The notes: a model not told the origin generated them from the letters alone. A DNA stretch of 64,000 nt from Rheinheimera riviphila (GCF_004005945.1 NZ_SACS01000022.1:17226-81225), one strand, 5' to 3'; shown: positions 26,073 through 36,631, counted from the stretch's first letter. Translations and numbers: made by a program.

Positions 26073-29000
26073 ATGAAACTGGTCAATCTGGCAGTTGCCC
26101 GTCCCGTTACCATCTGGATGTTCACACTCGGCATTATGTTGTTCGGTTTGGTGGCGATGGCAAGGCTCGCCGTCAATCTGTTACCTGACTTATCTTACCC
26201 AACGCTAACTATTCGCACCGACTATCTGGGCGCGGCGCCGGCTGAAGTTGAACAGCTGGTCAGTAAACCGATTGAAGAAAGTGTGGGTATTGTCAAAGGC
26301 ATTCGCAAAGTGCAGTCGGTGTCGCGCTCTGGGCGTTCTGATGTGATTATGGAATTTGAGTGGGGCACAGATATGGATCTGGCCGGTCTCGAAGTCCGTG
26401 AAAAACTGGATGTGCTCTGGCTGCCGCTGGACGTGAAAAAGCCGTTGTTACTGCGGTTTAACCCTAATCTTGACCCAATCATCCGCTTAGCCTTAAGCCG
26501 CAATGAAGGCGCTGTCAGCAAAGATAGCAATGCGGCTGAAGGTAGCAAAGAGGCACAAGGCAGCAAAGACAACATCGCGAAAGCAGCGCCACAGGCATTG
26601 TCACAGTCGCAACAGGTGGTGCTGCGTACTTACGCCGATGAAGAATTGCGCCGTAAATTAGAAGCTTTAACCGGTGTCGCCGCAGTGCGCCCTGATGGTG
26701 GTTTAACTCAGGAAATTCAGGTACTGGTCGACAATGAAAAACTGTCGCAGCTGAACCTGGATATCAGCGCTGTCAATGCCAGGTTAAAAGCCCAGAACAT
26801 TAACCAGGCCGGTGGTCGGTTGGAAACTGCTGCGAACGACTATCTGGTCCGAACCATCAACCAATTTAATACGCTGGATGAAATGCGTAACCTGTATATC
26901 GCCACCGTAAACGGTAGCCATATACGGCTCAGTGATATTGCCGAAGTGAAAGATGCCTTTGTCGATCGCCAGAGCATTACCTATGTTGATGGTCGTGAAG
27001 CCATTGAAATTGCATTGTATAAAGAAGGTGATGCTAATACGGTGCAGGTCGCAAAAACTGTGCTGAGCAAACTGGAAGAACTGCAAAAAAATCTGCCAGC
27101 CGGTTATGAACTCAAGCTGGTCTATGACCAATCGACCTTTATCAGTGATGCGATAGCAGAAGTCAAATCAGCGGCTATTTCCGGTGGTTTGCTGGCGATG
27201 TTGGTGCTGTATCTGTTCCTGCGGAATCTGTGGACCACGCTGGTGATTTCTATCTCTATTCCACTGTCGATTATCGCCACTTTTAACCTGATGTACGCCC
27301 AGGATATCAGCCTGAATATTATGAGTCTCGGTGGTATTGCACTGGCGATTGGTATGCTGGTGGATAACGCCATCGTGGTGCTGGAAAATATTTCCCGCTA
27401 CAAAGAACAAGGTTATTCGGCGCTGGAAGCGGCGAAAAAAGGTGCCAGTGAAGTGTCGATGGCGATTACAGCGTCAACTTTGACTACGGTGGCGGTGTTT
27501 TTCCCGCTGGTCTTTATCGACGGTATTGCCGGTCAGTTATTTAAAGATCAGGCCTTAACTGTGACTTATGCCTTATTAGCGTCATTAGTGGTGGCATTAA
27601 CACTGATCCCGGCAATGGCGGCGCATGAGCGTAGTTTTGGCAGCAGCGCAGTCGCAGCTGAAACCGTGGTTAAAGTGAAACCGCAGCGCTGGTATCAGTG
27701 GTTGGTGTGGGGACTGAAACTGCCGTTTGTTGGATTGAGTTATGTGGTGTCAATGCTGGTTTCGCTGTTGACCTTGCTTTGGCGCGGGCTGGCGAAAGGT
27801 TGTGGTTTTGTGCTGGATCCGTTCCTGAATGTTGTGCAACACGGGCTGCTGAAACTGGAACAAAGTTACCGTTGGTTGTTGCAAAAATCTTTACAGGCGA
27901 AAGGACTGGTGTTGGCACTGACCCTGGTGATCACCGGTTTGTGTTTCAGCCTGGCACCACGACTTGGCTTTGATGTGATCCCGTCGATGAGCCAGGGCGA
28001 GTTTTATGTCGAAGTACAATTACCGGTTGGCAGCGCCATTGAACGGACCGATGTGGTGCTAAAACAATTGGCTGAAGTGGCCAGACAGCAGGACATCGTC
28101 GAGCGGACCTATGCGCAGGCCGGCACTGGCCAGCAAATGACGGTTGATCCGTCGATTGGCGGCAGCCACTGGGGCCGGTTAAATATTGTGTTAAAAGCAT
28201 CGTCTTCTGCCATTGAAGAGCAGCAACTGATGCAGTTACTGCGGGATACCGTGGCGGCGATGCCGGATGTCACGGCAAAAATTGATACACCGGAGCTGTT
28301 TAACTTAAGCACACCGATGGAAATTGAAGTGGCAGGTCATGAACTGGCGGCGCTTAAAACCGCAGCGGCCGACCTTGCGACCAAACTTGAAGCGTTGGAT
28401 CGGTTTGCCGATGTGAAATCCAGTCTGCGGGATGGTCAGCCGGAAATTACCCTGCATTTTGATCATCAACGCCTGGCGCAGCTTGGGATGACAGCATCCG
28501 ATGTGGCAAAACGTGTGGCTAATTATGTTGGCGGCGAAGTGGCGGGGCAGTTCTCAATTGCCGATCGCAAAGTAGATATCCGGGTGCGGTTGGCAGAAGG
28601 CTATCGCAATTCCGAGCAGGAATTGGCACAAATTATTATCAACCCACAAAGTGAATTGCCGTTGCCGTTGTCTGCCGTGGCCACCATCAGTCGTGAAATT
28701 GGCCCGAGCGAAATTACCCGTATCGGCCAGCAACGCGTTGCCGTGATCAGCGCCAATCTGGCCTTTGGTGACGTCGAACAAGCGGCCGCTGAAGTGCGCC
28801 AGTTACTTGCCAATACAGTGCAACCATACGGTGTCACAGTGCGGATGGTTGGTCAAAGTGAAGAAATGGAGCGCTCGTTTAATTCGCTGGTGATTGCCCT
28901 GACCTTAGCAGTATTCCTGGTGTATCTGGTGATGGCATCGCAATTTGAAAACCTGCTGCAACCGCTGCTGATCCTGTTTACCGTGCCACTGGCCGGTGCT

Positions 29001-29417
29001 GGTGCTGTGCTTGGTTTGGCAATAACTGACACCCGAGTGTCTGTGATTGTGTTCATTGGTCTCATCATGCTTGCTGGTATTGCAGTAAACAACGCCATCG
29101 TATTGATTGACCGGATCAACCAGTTACGTGGTGAAGGGCAAGCAATCGATCTGGCCATCGTCGATGCCTGTGCGACACGATTAAGACCGGTGATGATGAC
29201 CACTTTAACCACAGTATTGGGATTATTACCGATGATGTTCGGGGGCGATGGTGCCGAAATCAGGGCGCCGATGGCGATTACGGTAATTTTTGGTCTGTCC
29301 TTTTCAACACTGCTTACCCTGCTGTTTATCCCGGTAATTTATCGGATGACCGCCCGTAATACCGTTGTGAGTGGCGGTGCTACTAACAATGCGGCCAACA
29401 CATTGGTTCAGGAGTAA
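26073..29417 (+). CDS. RND efflux permease, first of two
   Basis: The 1114-residue inner-membrane pump has the twelve-helix RND layout, with N-terminal VARPVTIWMFTLGIMLFGL, two large periplasmic loops, GMLVDNAIVVLENISRY in helix 4 and GIAVNNAIVLIDRINQLR in the second half. A Lys/Ser/Ala-rich low-complexity insert (about residues 148-178, NEGAVSKDSNAAEGSKEAQ onward) lies in the first periplasmic loop. A second unusual insert of about 60 residues lies between the halves before the seventh helix. It is co-transcribed with the adaptor and the next permease. Confidence 0.93.
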   Translation: MKLVNLAVARPVTIWMFTLGIMLFGLVAMARLAVNLLPDLSYPTLTIRTDYLGAAPAEVEQLVSKPIEESVGIVKGIRKVQSVSRSGRSDVIMEFEWGTDMDLAGLEVREKLDVLWLPLDVKKPLLLRFNPNLDPIIRLALSRNEGAVSKDSNAAEGSKEAQGSKDNIAKAAPQALSQSQQVVLRTYADEELRRKLEALTGVAAVRPDGGLTQEIQVLVDNEKLSQLNLDISAVNARLKAQNINQAGGRLETAANDYLVRTINQFNTLDEMRNLYIATVNGSHIRLSDIAEVKDAFVDRQSITYVDGREAIEIALYKEGDANTVQVAKTVLSKLEELQKNLPAGYELKLVYDQSTFISDAIAEVKSAAISGGLLAMLVLYLFLRNLWTTLVISISIPLSIIATFNLMYAQDISLNIMSLGGIALAIGMLVDNAIVVLENISRYKEQGYSALEAAKKGASEVSMAITASTLTTVAVFFPLVFIDGIAGQLFKDQALTVTYALLASLVVALTLIPAMAAHERSFGSSAVAAETVVKVKPQRWYQWLVWGLKLPFVGLSYVVSMLVSLLTLLWRGLAKGCGFVLDPFLNVVQHGLLKLEQSYRWLLQKSLQAKGLVLALTLVITGLCFSLAPRLGFDVIPSMSQGEFYVEVQLPVGSAIERTDVVLKQLAEVARQQDIVERTYAQAGTGQQMTVDPSIGGSHWGRLNIVLKASSSAIEEQQLMQLLRDTVAAMPDVTAKIDTPELFNLSTPMEIEVAGHELAALKTAAADLATKLEALDRFADVKSSLRDGQPEITLHFDHQRLAQLGMTASDVAKRVANYVGGEVAGQFSIADRKVDIRVRLAEGYRNSEQELAQIIINPQSELPLPLSAVATISREIGPSEITRIGQQRVAVISANLAFGDVEQAAAEVRQLLANTVQPYGVTVRMVGQSEEMERSFNSLVIALTLAVFLVYLVMASQFENLLQPLLILFTVPLAGAGAVLGLAITDTRVSVIVFIGLIMLAGIAVNNAIVLIDRINQLRGEGQAIDLAIVDACATRLRPVMMTTLTTVLGLLPMMFGGDGAEIRAPMAITVIFGLSFSTLLTLLFIPVIYRMTARNTVVSGGATNNAANTLVQE

Positions 29418-29422
29418 GGCGC

Positions 29423-32400
29423 ATGGACTTTAAACCCTTAGCCATCACCAGAATGGCGTTAAAACGCCCGGTGACGCTGTGTATGGTATTTTTATCGATG
29501 CTGGTGTTTGGCATGTTGGCCAGTCGGATGTTGCCACTGGAAAACTTCCCTGGCATTGATATTCCGGAAATTTACATTAATGTGCCGTACCCGAACGCCA
29601 CACCGGCCGAAGTGGAGCGGCTGATCACCAGGCCGGTGGAAGAAGCGTTATCGACCGTCACCGGTATTAAAAAGATGCGCAGTTTCACCCGCGAAGACGG
29701 TATGGATGTTGGCCTGGAATTTAACTGGGAAGAGAACATCAATACCAAAAGCATCGAAGTGCGCGAGCGGCTCGATAGCATTCGCCATTTACTGCCAGCG
29801 GATGTAGAGCGGGTGCTGGTGTTTCAGTTTAATACCAATGATATGCCAATTTTTCAGCTGCGGATTTCCAGCGAACGTGATTTATCGATGGCGTACGATT
29901 TGCTGGAACGGCAGATCAAACGACCGTTAGAGCGGGTGCCTGGTGTGTCCAAAGTAGAGTTGTATGGCGTCGACAAACGCCAGGTGACGATACGGTTGCA
30001 GCCGGAAAAAATCCGCAGCTTGCAGGTGGATGTTGCCTCGTTAATGAATATCTTGTCGCAACAAAACTTTGCGATGACCGCCGGTGAAATTCGCACCACC
30101 GAAAGCAGCATTCTGGTGAAACCAGTCGGTGAACTGACCACGCTCGATGAAATCAAACAAATTCCGATAGGGGGTGGGATTCATCTGGGCGATATTGCTG
30201 AGTTACAGCTGGAACTGCCAAAACGGGTCGAAGGGCGCCGGCTGAATCAGTCGTTTGCGGTCGGTATGAATGTATTTAAAGAGTCAGGGGCGAACCTGGT
30301 TGATGTGTCAAAAGCAGCTTTGGCGGTGGTTGATGCGGTCGACAACGATCCGGCTTTTAATGGCATCAATCTGTTTGTGATGGACGATACCGCCAAAGGA
30401 GTCACCGATTCGCTGTCCAACGTGTTGAGTTCCGGCGTGATGGGCGCGGTGTTGTCGTTTATTGTGTTGTATTTGTTTTTGCGACACATTCCGACCACCT
30501 TTTTGGTGGTTATTTCGGTGCCGGTGTCGATCACTATTACCCTTGGTATCATGTATTTCCTTGGTTACAGCTTAAATATTCTCAGCATGATGGGCTTGAT
30601 GCTGGCCGTTGGTATGCTGGTCGATAATTCGGTGGTGGTGACCGAAAGTATTTTCCGCGAACGCGAAGCGGACAGTGATACGGTGCGGGCGACCGAACGT
30701 GGTGTGTATCGGGTCAGTCTGGCGGTGCTTGCCGGTACTGCCACCACCGCCATTGTATTTTTGCCGAATATTATTGGTCAGAAAGTCGATGTCACGGTGT
30801 TTCTGGAACATGTGGCCGTCGCCATTTCCATCTCACTAGGCGTGTCGCTGTTGGTGGCGTTAACGCTGATCCCCTGGTTGTCGACCAAAATCAAAGGCAT
30901 GACCGCGCAACATACGTTACAACAAAGTGCCACCGACCGTTTTTACAGTCGTTGCCTGCACTGGACTATGCGTAAGCCAATCGCTTCAACCTTTATCGCG
31001 ATTGGGTTATTAGCGAGTATCGCCATTCCGATGAGTTTTATCTCCGGCGGCGATGAGGAAGAAGGGGATAAAAACCGTCTGTTCCTGAATTACAACATTC
31101 AGGGCAATTACAGCCTGGCGGAAGTGGAACAATCGGTGAAAACGATGGAAGCTTATCTTTATGGCAATAAAGAAAAATTCCATATCGATTCGGTGTACAG
31201 CTATTACACGCCGGGTTTTGCGGTATCGACCATCATGTTTATGGATGAATTACCTCAAACCGTGACCCAAATTAAAGATGCGATCCGCAAGGATTGGCCG
31301 CCGATGGTGCTGGGCAAACCCCAATTTGGCTGGGGCGATTCTGGCGGCGGTATGCAAGTACATTTGTCTGGCCCCTCGACGGGCAAGTTGATGGAACTGG
31401 CTGACGAACTGATCCCGGCAATCAGTTCGGTCAAAGGTCTGGAAGATGTGCGCTCTGAAGTAAGTTCTGCCAAATTTGAATTACAAATCAAGCTTAATCC
31501 GGATAACTTGCAGCGCTTTGGCCTGAACGCCAAAGATGTGGCGGATATGGTCAGTCTGGCGCTGCGTGGCACCAACTTGCGGACTTTCCGCACGCCGGAT
31601 CAAGGCGAAGTGCAGCTGCGGGTATTGTATGACGAGACCGTCAGTTTATCGCAACAAGCACTGGCGGCGATTCCGGTGAAGTTGCAGGACAATCAGGTGG
31701 TGCGCCTCGATGAAATTGCCACTCTGAGTTTTGTGCAGCAACTGGGCGAAATTCGCCGGATGGATCGGCAGACGGGTCTGGCGATTGGCATGAATCTGCA
31801 TAAAGACTTAAAAATGGATGACGCCAAAAAGGAACTGACCAAAGTGATGGAGCAGCTCCAACTGCCCGCAGGTTACAGCTGGTCGTTTGAAGGCAGCTTC
31901 CGTTATCAGGATGAAGCGCAAGGTATTATGCAAATCAATATGTTGCTGGCGGTGGCGATGATTTACCTGGTGATGGCGGCATTGTTTGAGTCGCTGTTAT
32001 TGCCAACGGCGGTCATTGGTTCCTTGTTGTTCTCCTTTGTTGGCGTGTTTTGGGCGTTTTTAATCACCGGCACCACCATGGGTATTATGGGGATGATCGG
32101 CATGCTGGTGTTGATGGGGATTGTGGTTAATAACGGCATTGTGCTGGTCGACCGCATCAATCAATTGCGGGAAGAATCGCCGGACGCGGAGCTGGTGGCG
32201 CTGATTATTTCGGCTTGTGAAACGCGGTTACGGCCGATTCTGATGACGGTTTCCACCACTGTGCTGGGCCTGATCCCGCTGACTTTTGGTGATGCGGCCA
32301 TCGGCAGCAATGGTCCAAGTTATGCGCCAATGGCGATTGCCATCATTGGCGGACTGATTTTTTCCACCTTAACCAGCTTGTTATTGGTGCCCTTGACGTA

Positions 32401-32497
32401 CTGGGGACTGGTGCGGATGGGTGTGCGTTGGCAACGGTTTCTCAGCCGCGCCCGTGGCAGGGTAGATAAAATTATCAGTGTAAAATCTTCAACTTAA
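29423..32497 (+). CDS. RND efflux permease, second of two
   Basis: The 1024-residue protein is an RND pump with the N-terminal LKRPVTLCMVFLSMLVFGML, GMLVDNSVVVTESIFRER in helix 4 and GIVVNNGIVLVDRINQLR in the C-terminal half. It begins five bases after the first permease. Paired permeases sharing one adaptor suggest a heteromeric pump as in MdtBC; the exported compound is unknown. A strong terminator follows. Confidence 0.93.
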   Translation: MDFKPLAITRMALKRPVTLCMVFLSMLVFGMLASRMLPLENFPGIDIPEIYINVPYPNATPAEVERLITRPVEEALSTVTGIKKMRSFTREDGMDVGLEFNWEENINTKSIEVRERLDSIRHLLPADVERVLVFQFNTNDMPIFQLRISSERDLSMAYDLLERQIKRPLERVPGVSKVELYGVDKRQVTIRLQPEKIRSLQVDVASLMNILSQQNFAMTAGEIRTTESSILVKPVGELTTLDEIKQIPIGGGIHLGDIAELQLELPKRVEGRRLNQSFAVGMNVFKESGANLVDVSKAALAVVDAVDNDPAFNGINLFVMDDTAKGVTDSLSNVLSSGVMGAVLSFIVLYLFLRHIPTTFLVVISVPVSITITLGIMYFLGYSLNILSMMGLMLAVGMLVDNSVVVTESIFREREADSDTVRATERGVYRVSLAVLAGTATTAIVFLPNIIGQKVDVTVFLEHVAVAISISLGVSLLVALTLIPWLSTKIKGMTAQHTLQQSATDRFYSRCLHWTMRKPIASTFIAIGLLASIAIPMSFISGGDEEEGDKNRLFLNYNIQGNYSLAEVEQSVKTMEAYLYGNKEKFHIDSVYSYYTPGFAVSTIMFMDELPQTVTQIKDAIRKDWPPMVLGKPQFGWGDSGGGMQVHLSGPSTGKLMELADELIPAISSVKGLEDVRSEVSSAKFELQIKLNPDNLQRFGLNAKDVADMVSLALRGTNLRTFRTPDQGEVQLRVLYDETVSLSQQALAAIPVKLQDNQVVRLDEIATLSFVQQLGEIRRMDRQTGLAIGMNLHKDLKMDDAKKELTKVMEQLQLPAGYSWSFEGSFRYQDEAQGIMQINMLLAVAMIYLVMAALFESLLLPTAVIGSLLFSFVGVFWAFLITGTTMGIMGMIGMLVLMGIVVNNGIVLVDRINQLREESPDAELVALIISACETRLRPILMTVSTTVLGLIPLTFGDAAIGSNGPSYAPMAIAIIGGLIFSTLTSLLLVPLTYWGLVRMGVRWQRFLSRARGRVDKIISVKSST

Positions 32498-32515
32498 GCG
32501 GCGAAAACTGCAGTT

Positions 32516-32552
32516 AAAAAAGGGCAATCTCGGTGAGGTTGCCCTTTTTTTG
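32516..32552 (+). terminator. Rho-independent terminator of the RND operon
   Basis: The stem aaaaaagggcaa / ttgcccttttttt encloses an 11-base loop and ends in a T run, 18 bases after the second permease stop. Confidence 0.93.
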
Positions 32553-32660
32553 ATCTGTGGTTTTCGTAGGATTGAGCTCAGTTGACCAGTTGCTGGAAAT
32601 TTGACCACAAAATAAAGCTGAACTAGCTTCTAATCACCGACAACAAGGATCCCAGTTGTA

Positions 32661-32870
32661 TATACCCAAGCAACTTGAAGATGCGTTTTCAGAGCTGCGT
32701 TGCACAAGCAAACGTTGCACAGTACCGCAGCTTCCTTCGGACGGGGCTAAAAGCCCTTGATGCCGCGTTAGCGCTTGTCGCTTTGGAACAACCAAAGCTT
32801 CCAAACGCTGCCTTGCCTCAAGTGCTTTTATCTCCCGCTGAAACCTGCATCTTCAAGTTGTTTGGGTATA
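32661..32870. mobile_element. MITE-like non-coding inverted-repeat element
   Basis: The 210-bp segment begins TATACCCAAGCAACTTGAAG and ends with the inverted form CTTCAAGTTGTTTGGGTATA. The 24-bp terminal repeats differ at one base, with weaker similarity extending further in. TA dinucleotides lie at the ends. No transposase is present. A frame of 92 codons runs through it but has no ribosome-binding site and looks like translated repeat. Its right end is only 30 bases before the next start codon, so it may have replaced or supplied the promoter of the cytochrome/P450 pair. Confidence 0.7.
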
Positions 32871-32900
32871 AAGGTTCCGCTCCAGTGATGGAAGTGCACC

Positions 32901-35195
32901 ATGTTCAGCCGCCTGCTTTATCGAATTGTGCTGTTTTTTATCCGTTTACCTAAGAGTCTGACTTACCTGCTGTTGGGCGTGTTGGTGGTGTTGCCGTTGT
33001 TGGCAACTTTCACCGCCAAAATTTACCAGCAATGGGATAATGACCCCGACCGTGGCGCGCTGGCGATTGCCGAAGGCAAATTTGGTGAAAACTACAGTAC
33101 TCCGGAATACCTGGATCAAGGCTGGGATGCCAATGGCAGTTTATGGTTTTACAACACCACCCAAGGTTCGGCTTTTCTGCCATACGACTTTTTACTGGCC
33201 TTAGAACAACCGGAAAAAAGCGCGTTGAGCTGTGAGCGCAACGGCAAAAATAACAGTTGGTTTTTATGTCCGAAATTTGTGGATGATTATCGCTATCTGC
33301 CGCAAAAATCCACTTTTTTTAATCCTGACGCGCTGCCGGTTGGCTTTGTCAAAGAACGGTATCAGGGCAAAGATTATGTCGGCTTAACCTGCAGTGCCTG
33401 TCACACCGGGCAAATTAATTTTCAAGGGCGGGCGGTGCGGATTGATGGCGGGCCAGCGATGGCGGATATGGTTGGTTTTTTAACGGCGATGTCGGCGGCT
33501 TTGAATCAGACACAGCGTAAACCAGACCAACCGAATCCACGGTTAGATCGTTTTATTGAGCAAGTGCTGGCACTCGGCAATGATTTTAGTTCGGCAGAAG
33601 AAGTTGAGACAGCGCTCAACAAATGGACCGCGACCCGGGAGCTTTACAATACCGTCAATCACAGTACCACCAATCAGTGTCTGCAACCGGATGGCAGTAC
33701 CCATATTTGCGTTGGTGAGAATGGCCGCGAGTATTCTTATCCGCTGCGCTACGGTTATGCGCGGCTGGATGCCTTTGGCCGTATTTATAATCGGGTACTG
33801 CAACATGCGATCAATCGTCAGCAGCTGGAAAAAATTCTAAAAACGGTCACCCGATTTGATGGTGCAGAGCGGGTGCTGAGCGACGCCGAAGTCGACCTGG
33901 TGCTCAAAGGTGTAGGCGATCCCAAAGACGCGGTGTTAAAAGACGAGCAATTCACGCAAATTCTGGCCAATCTACGCTCTAATACCCCAGGTTATCCGAA
34001 GTTAAATCAGCCCAATATGCTCCGGATCCGCAACGCGATTTTTAATCCACCTAACGCGCCAGTCAGTTATCCATTTTTGTGGGATATCACCTATTCAGAC
34101 TATGTGCAATGGAACGGCCTCGCCGGTAATTCATTCCTCGGGCCTTTAGGGCGCAATGCCGGTGAAGTGATCGGAGTCTTTGCCATTTTGGACTGGCATA
34201 CCGAAACCGGTGTCAGTAAGTGGATGAAAAACTTTAGTTTGTCGTCATTGCTGACCGGACAAAGTAATAAAGAGCAAGTGATTAATTTTAAATCGTCGGT
34301 CGACTTATTTAATCTGGAACGGTTAGAAAGTCATTTACTGACCCTGATGTCGCCGCGCTGGCCATTTTGCCGCAACGGCCAAAGTGGCGATTATTATCTG
34401 CCAAATGGCCCGCTCAGTCAGGCAGTCGATTTACGGGATTGTGCCGGGCAAGATTTAAGGATGAATCGGCCGCAAGTCGAACGTGGCAAAGTTCTATACG
34501 CGCAGAAGTGTCAGAGCTGCCATATCGTCCTCGATCGCGAAGCCGGTGATCGGTTGATGGTGTCGAATATGGTCGGCATTCAGGATCCGGAAACCACCGA
34601 CGAAACCATGGCCCGCAATAGTGTGCAGTACCACGGTAAATCCGGCAACCTTCGAAATACCTATCAGGAGACCGATGTTGGCTCGTTAGTGATCCAGGAA
34701 GATGCGCCGGTGGTGCAAATCCTGACGGCCGGAACCAAAGGGGTGATCGCCACCCCAGATCCGGATAAATGGCTGCCGGTGCGGCTCTATGACTGGGTGT
34801 ATTCGCTGGTGCGCTCGGCCAAAGATAATCCGGTGCAGAATAGCCTGAAAGCCGGTAATTACCTGCCGGATACCACCGCCAATCCATACAATAGTCTGCT
34901 GGCCTATCGGGGGCGGTCACTCAATGGCATTTGGGCGACGGCGCCTTATCTGCACAATGGCTCGGTCCCGACTTTACACGATTTGCTGAGCTGCGTAGCG
35001 GACCGTCCGAAAACGTTTAAGGTTGGCGCACGAGAATTTGACCCGGTAAAAGTGGGCCTTAAAACAGAAGGTTATGATGGTTTCGAATTTGATACCAGCC
35101 TGGCGGGCAACAGCAATAAAGGACATGACTACGGCGCTTGTAGCTTAAGCCCTGATGATCGAATGAGTCTGATTGAATTCTTAAAAACGCTATAA
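32901..35195 (+). CDS. Membrane-anchored diheme cytochrome c protein (peroxidase/RoxA-like)
   Basis: The 764-residue protein has an N-terminal membrane anchor (LTYLLLGVLVVLPLLATF) and faces the periplasm. Two haem c sites are visible: CSACH at residues 164-168 and CQSCH at 537-541. Early motifs such as WFYNTTQGSAFLPYDFLLALE and the final WATAPYLHNGSVPTL stretch resemble the large diheme proteins annotated as cytochrome c peroxidase-like or RoxA/rubber-oxygenase-like. It lies 18 bases before a cytochrome P450 gene, so they are probably co-transcribed. Whether it is a peroxidase, dioxygenase or electron donor cannot be told here. Confidence 0.75.
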   Translation: MFSRLLYRIVLFFIRLPKSLTYLLLGVLVVLPLLATFTAKIYQQWDNDPDRGALAIAEGKFGENYSTPEYLDQGWDANGSLWFYNTTQGSAFLPYDFLLALEQPEKSALSCERNGKNNSWFLCPKFVDDYRYLPQKSTFFNPDALPVGFVKERYQGKDYVGLTCSACHTGQINFQGRAVRIDGGPAMADMVGFLTAMSAALNQTQRKPDQPNPRLDRFIEQVLALGNDFSSAEEVETALNKWTATRELYNTVNHSTTNQCLQPDGSTHICVGENGREYSYPLRYGYARLDAFGRIYNRVLQHAINRQQLEKILKTVTRFDGAERVLSDAEVDLVLKGVGDPKDAVLKDEQFTQILANLRSNTPGYPKLNQPNMLRIRNAIFNPPNAPVSYPFLWDITYSDYVQWNGLAGNSFLGPLGRNAGEVIGVFAILDWHTETGVSKWMKNFSLSSLLTGQSNKEQVINFKSSVDLFNLERLESHLLTLMSPRWPFCRNGQSGDYYLPNGPLSQAVDLRDCAGQDLRMNRPQVERGKVLYAQKCQSCHIVLDREAGDRLMVSNMVGIQDPETTDETMARNSVQYHGKSGNLRNTYQETDVGSLVIQEDAPVVQILTAGTKGVIATPDPDKWLPVRLYDWVYSLVRSAKDNPVQNSLKAGNYLPDTTANPYNSLLAYRGRSLNGIWATAPYLHNGSVPTLHDLLSCVADRPKTFKVGAREFDPVKVGLKTEGYDGFEFDTSLAGNSNKGHDYGACSLSPDDRMSLIEFLKTL

Positions 35196-35213
35196 CGGCG
35201 GCCAGGAGAGCTT

Positions 35214-36587
35214 ATGCAATACCGGGATTATTTAAGCGAGTTTGATGCAGCCGCCGAACATGAGCGTTACCCGTTGGTGCAGCAATGGATCAAGAGCGAA
35301 CAGCGGCTGGCTTTTTTCGCCCAGTTGCGAGCCCAACGGCCGGTATTGCAAACGCCGCAATGCACCTTGGTGGCCAATTATGTTGATGTAGCCGATATGC
35401 TGCAGTTACCCAAGACGTTTACTGTGGATTTATACAAACCAAAAATGGGCGTCACCGCCACCGACGCCGGTTATCTGATGGCGCATGACGATGATGCTTT
35501 GCATTACCGTGAAAAGTCGATTATGCAGGGGCTATTAAATCGCGACGATTTACCAGCGGTCCGGCAGCAGGTTGCTAAAAACGCGGCCCGTATTTTACAA
35601 CAAGCCAACGGCGAGATTGAGTTTGTGAACCAATATTGCCGGATGGTGCCGATGTTGCTGGTGCAGCAGTATTTTGGGCTGGATGGCTCAGATGAACAGG
35701 ATCTCATTCGCTGGTCGTACTGGAATCAGTATGATGCGTTTCATAATCAGCCAATTGATCTGCTATCAGACCGCGATCATGATTTGATTATCAGCGAGCA
35801 TGCAAAAGTCTCGGAAGAGCTGGTGGCTTATATTGCGGTGCTGATGGCCCGGAAAGTGGTCAGTGTGCGGTTGCTGGGATTATTGCAACTGGTGTTAAAA
35901 GTGCCGGCTATGTTGCTGTACCGGTTACTGGGCATGACGATGAAACCGAAGCGCGACAATATGGTGGTGCGAATGGTGAAATCGAATTTTGCCAGCGACG
36001 TTGATTTTTCATTGGTGCGGGTGGGGGTCAATGCCGGCGGGCTGCTGATTGGCGCTATTGAAACCACCTCGCAAGCGGTGGCGCAAACCGTACAGTTTTT
36101 CCTGCAGCGGCCAGCGTTGTTACAGCAAGCCAAAAATCTGGCACGGGAAAACGATGTTGCCGGTTTTGATGCGATGGTGTGGGAAGCGTTACGTTTTGTG
36201 CCGATAAGCCCAGATATTTTCCGTAAAACTGCAGAAGATTATGACATTGGGTTGGGCAGCTATTATCAGACCCGGATCAAAAAAGGCACTATTGTCCGGT
36301 TACTCACGCAATCGGCGATGTTCGACTCTTTTGCGTATAAAGAGCCCGACATTTTTAATCCGCAACGGGATGTGAATCACAATTTTGTTTTTGGCTACGG
36401 CCCGCATCAGTGCCTCGGAAAATACGTCGGTATCGAGCTTATCCCAGAGATGGTGAAACAAGTTCTGCTGCTGGAAAACTTGCAGAGCAAAGGTGATATT
36501 TGTTACGTCAATCAACAGTTTTTCCCGGACCGGCCAGGGCCATTTCCCGAGAAGTATCCATTGCATTGGACGGTGAGCTCAACCTAA
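35214..36587 (+). CDS. Cytochrome P450
   Basis: The 457-residue protein has the P450 haem-binding loop FGYGPHQCLG, with the thiolate Cys at about residue 400, and the ExxR motif in EALRFVP near residue 324. The usual acid/alcohol pair of the I helix is not clear (GAIETTSQAVAQ), which resembles P450s that use peroxides or carry altered oxygen activation. No ferredoxin partner is adjacent; the diheme cytochrome gene directly upstream may be a functional partner. The substrate is unknown. Confidence 0.88.
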   Translation: MQYRDYLSEFDAAAEHERYPLVQQWIKSEQRLAFFAQLRAQRPVLQTPQCTLVANYVDVADMLQLPKTFTVDLYKPKMGVTATDAGYLMAHDDDALHYREKSIMQGLLNRDDLPAVRQQVAKNAARILQQANGEIEFVNQYCRMVPMLLVQQYFGLDGSDEQDLIRWSYWNQYDAFHNQPIDLLSDRDHDLIISEHAKVSEELVAYIAVLMARKVVSVRLLGLLQLVLKVPAMLLYRLLGMTMKPKRDNMVVRMVKSNFASDVDFSLVRVGVNAGGLLIGAIETTSQAVAQTVQFFLQRPALLQQAKNLARENDVAGFDAMVWEALRFVPISPDIFRKTAEDYDIGLGSYYQTRIKKGTIVRLLTQSAMFDSFAYKEPDIFNPQRDVNHNFVFGYGPHQCLGKYVGIELIPEMVKQVLLLENLQSKGDICYVNQQFFPDRPGPFPEKYPLHWTVSST

Positions 36588-36631
36588 GGCTTGCCGCAGC
36601 ACCGGCCAAGCAGCTACAATGCGCGTCTTCC

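Noticed and set aside
32675..32953. 92-codon frame over the MITE
   Set aside because: It starts inside the left terminal repeat, has no ribosome-binding site and overlaps the start of the diheme cytochrome gene in another frame. It is best explained as translated repeat.
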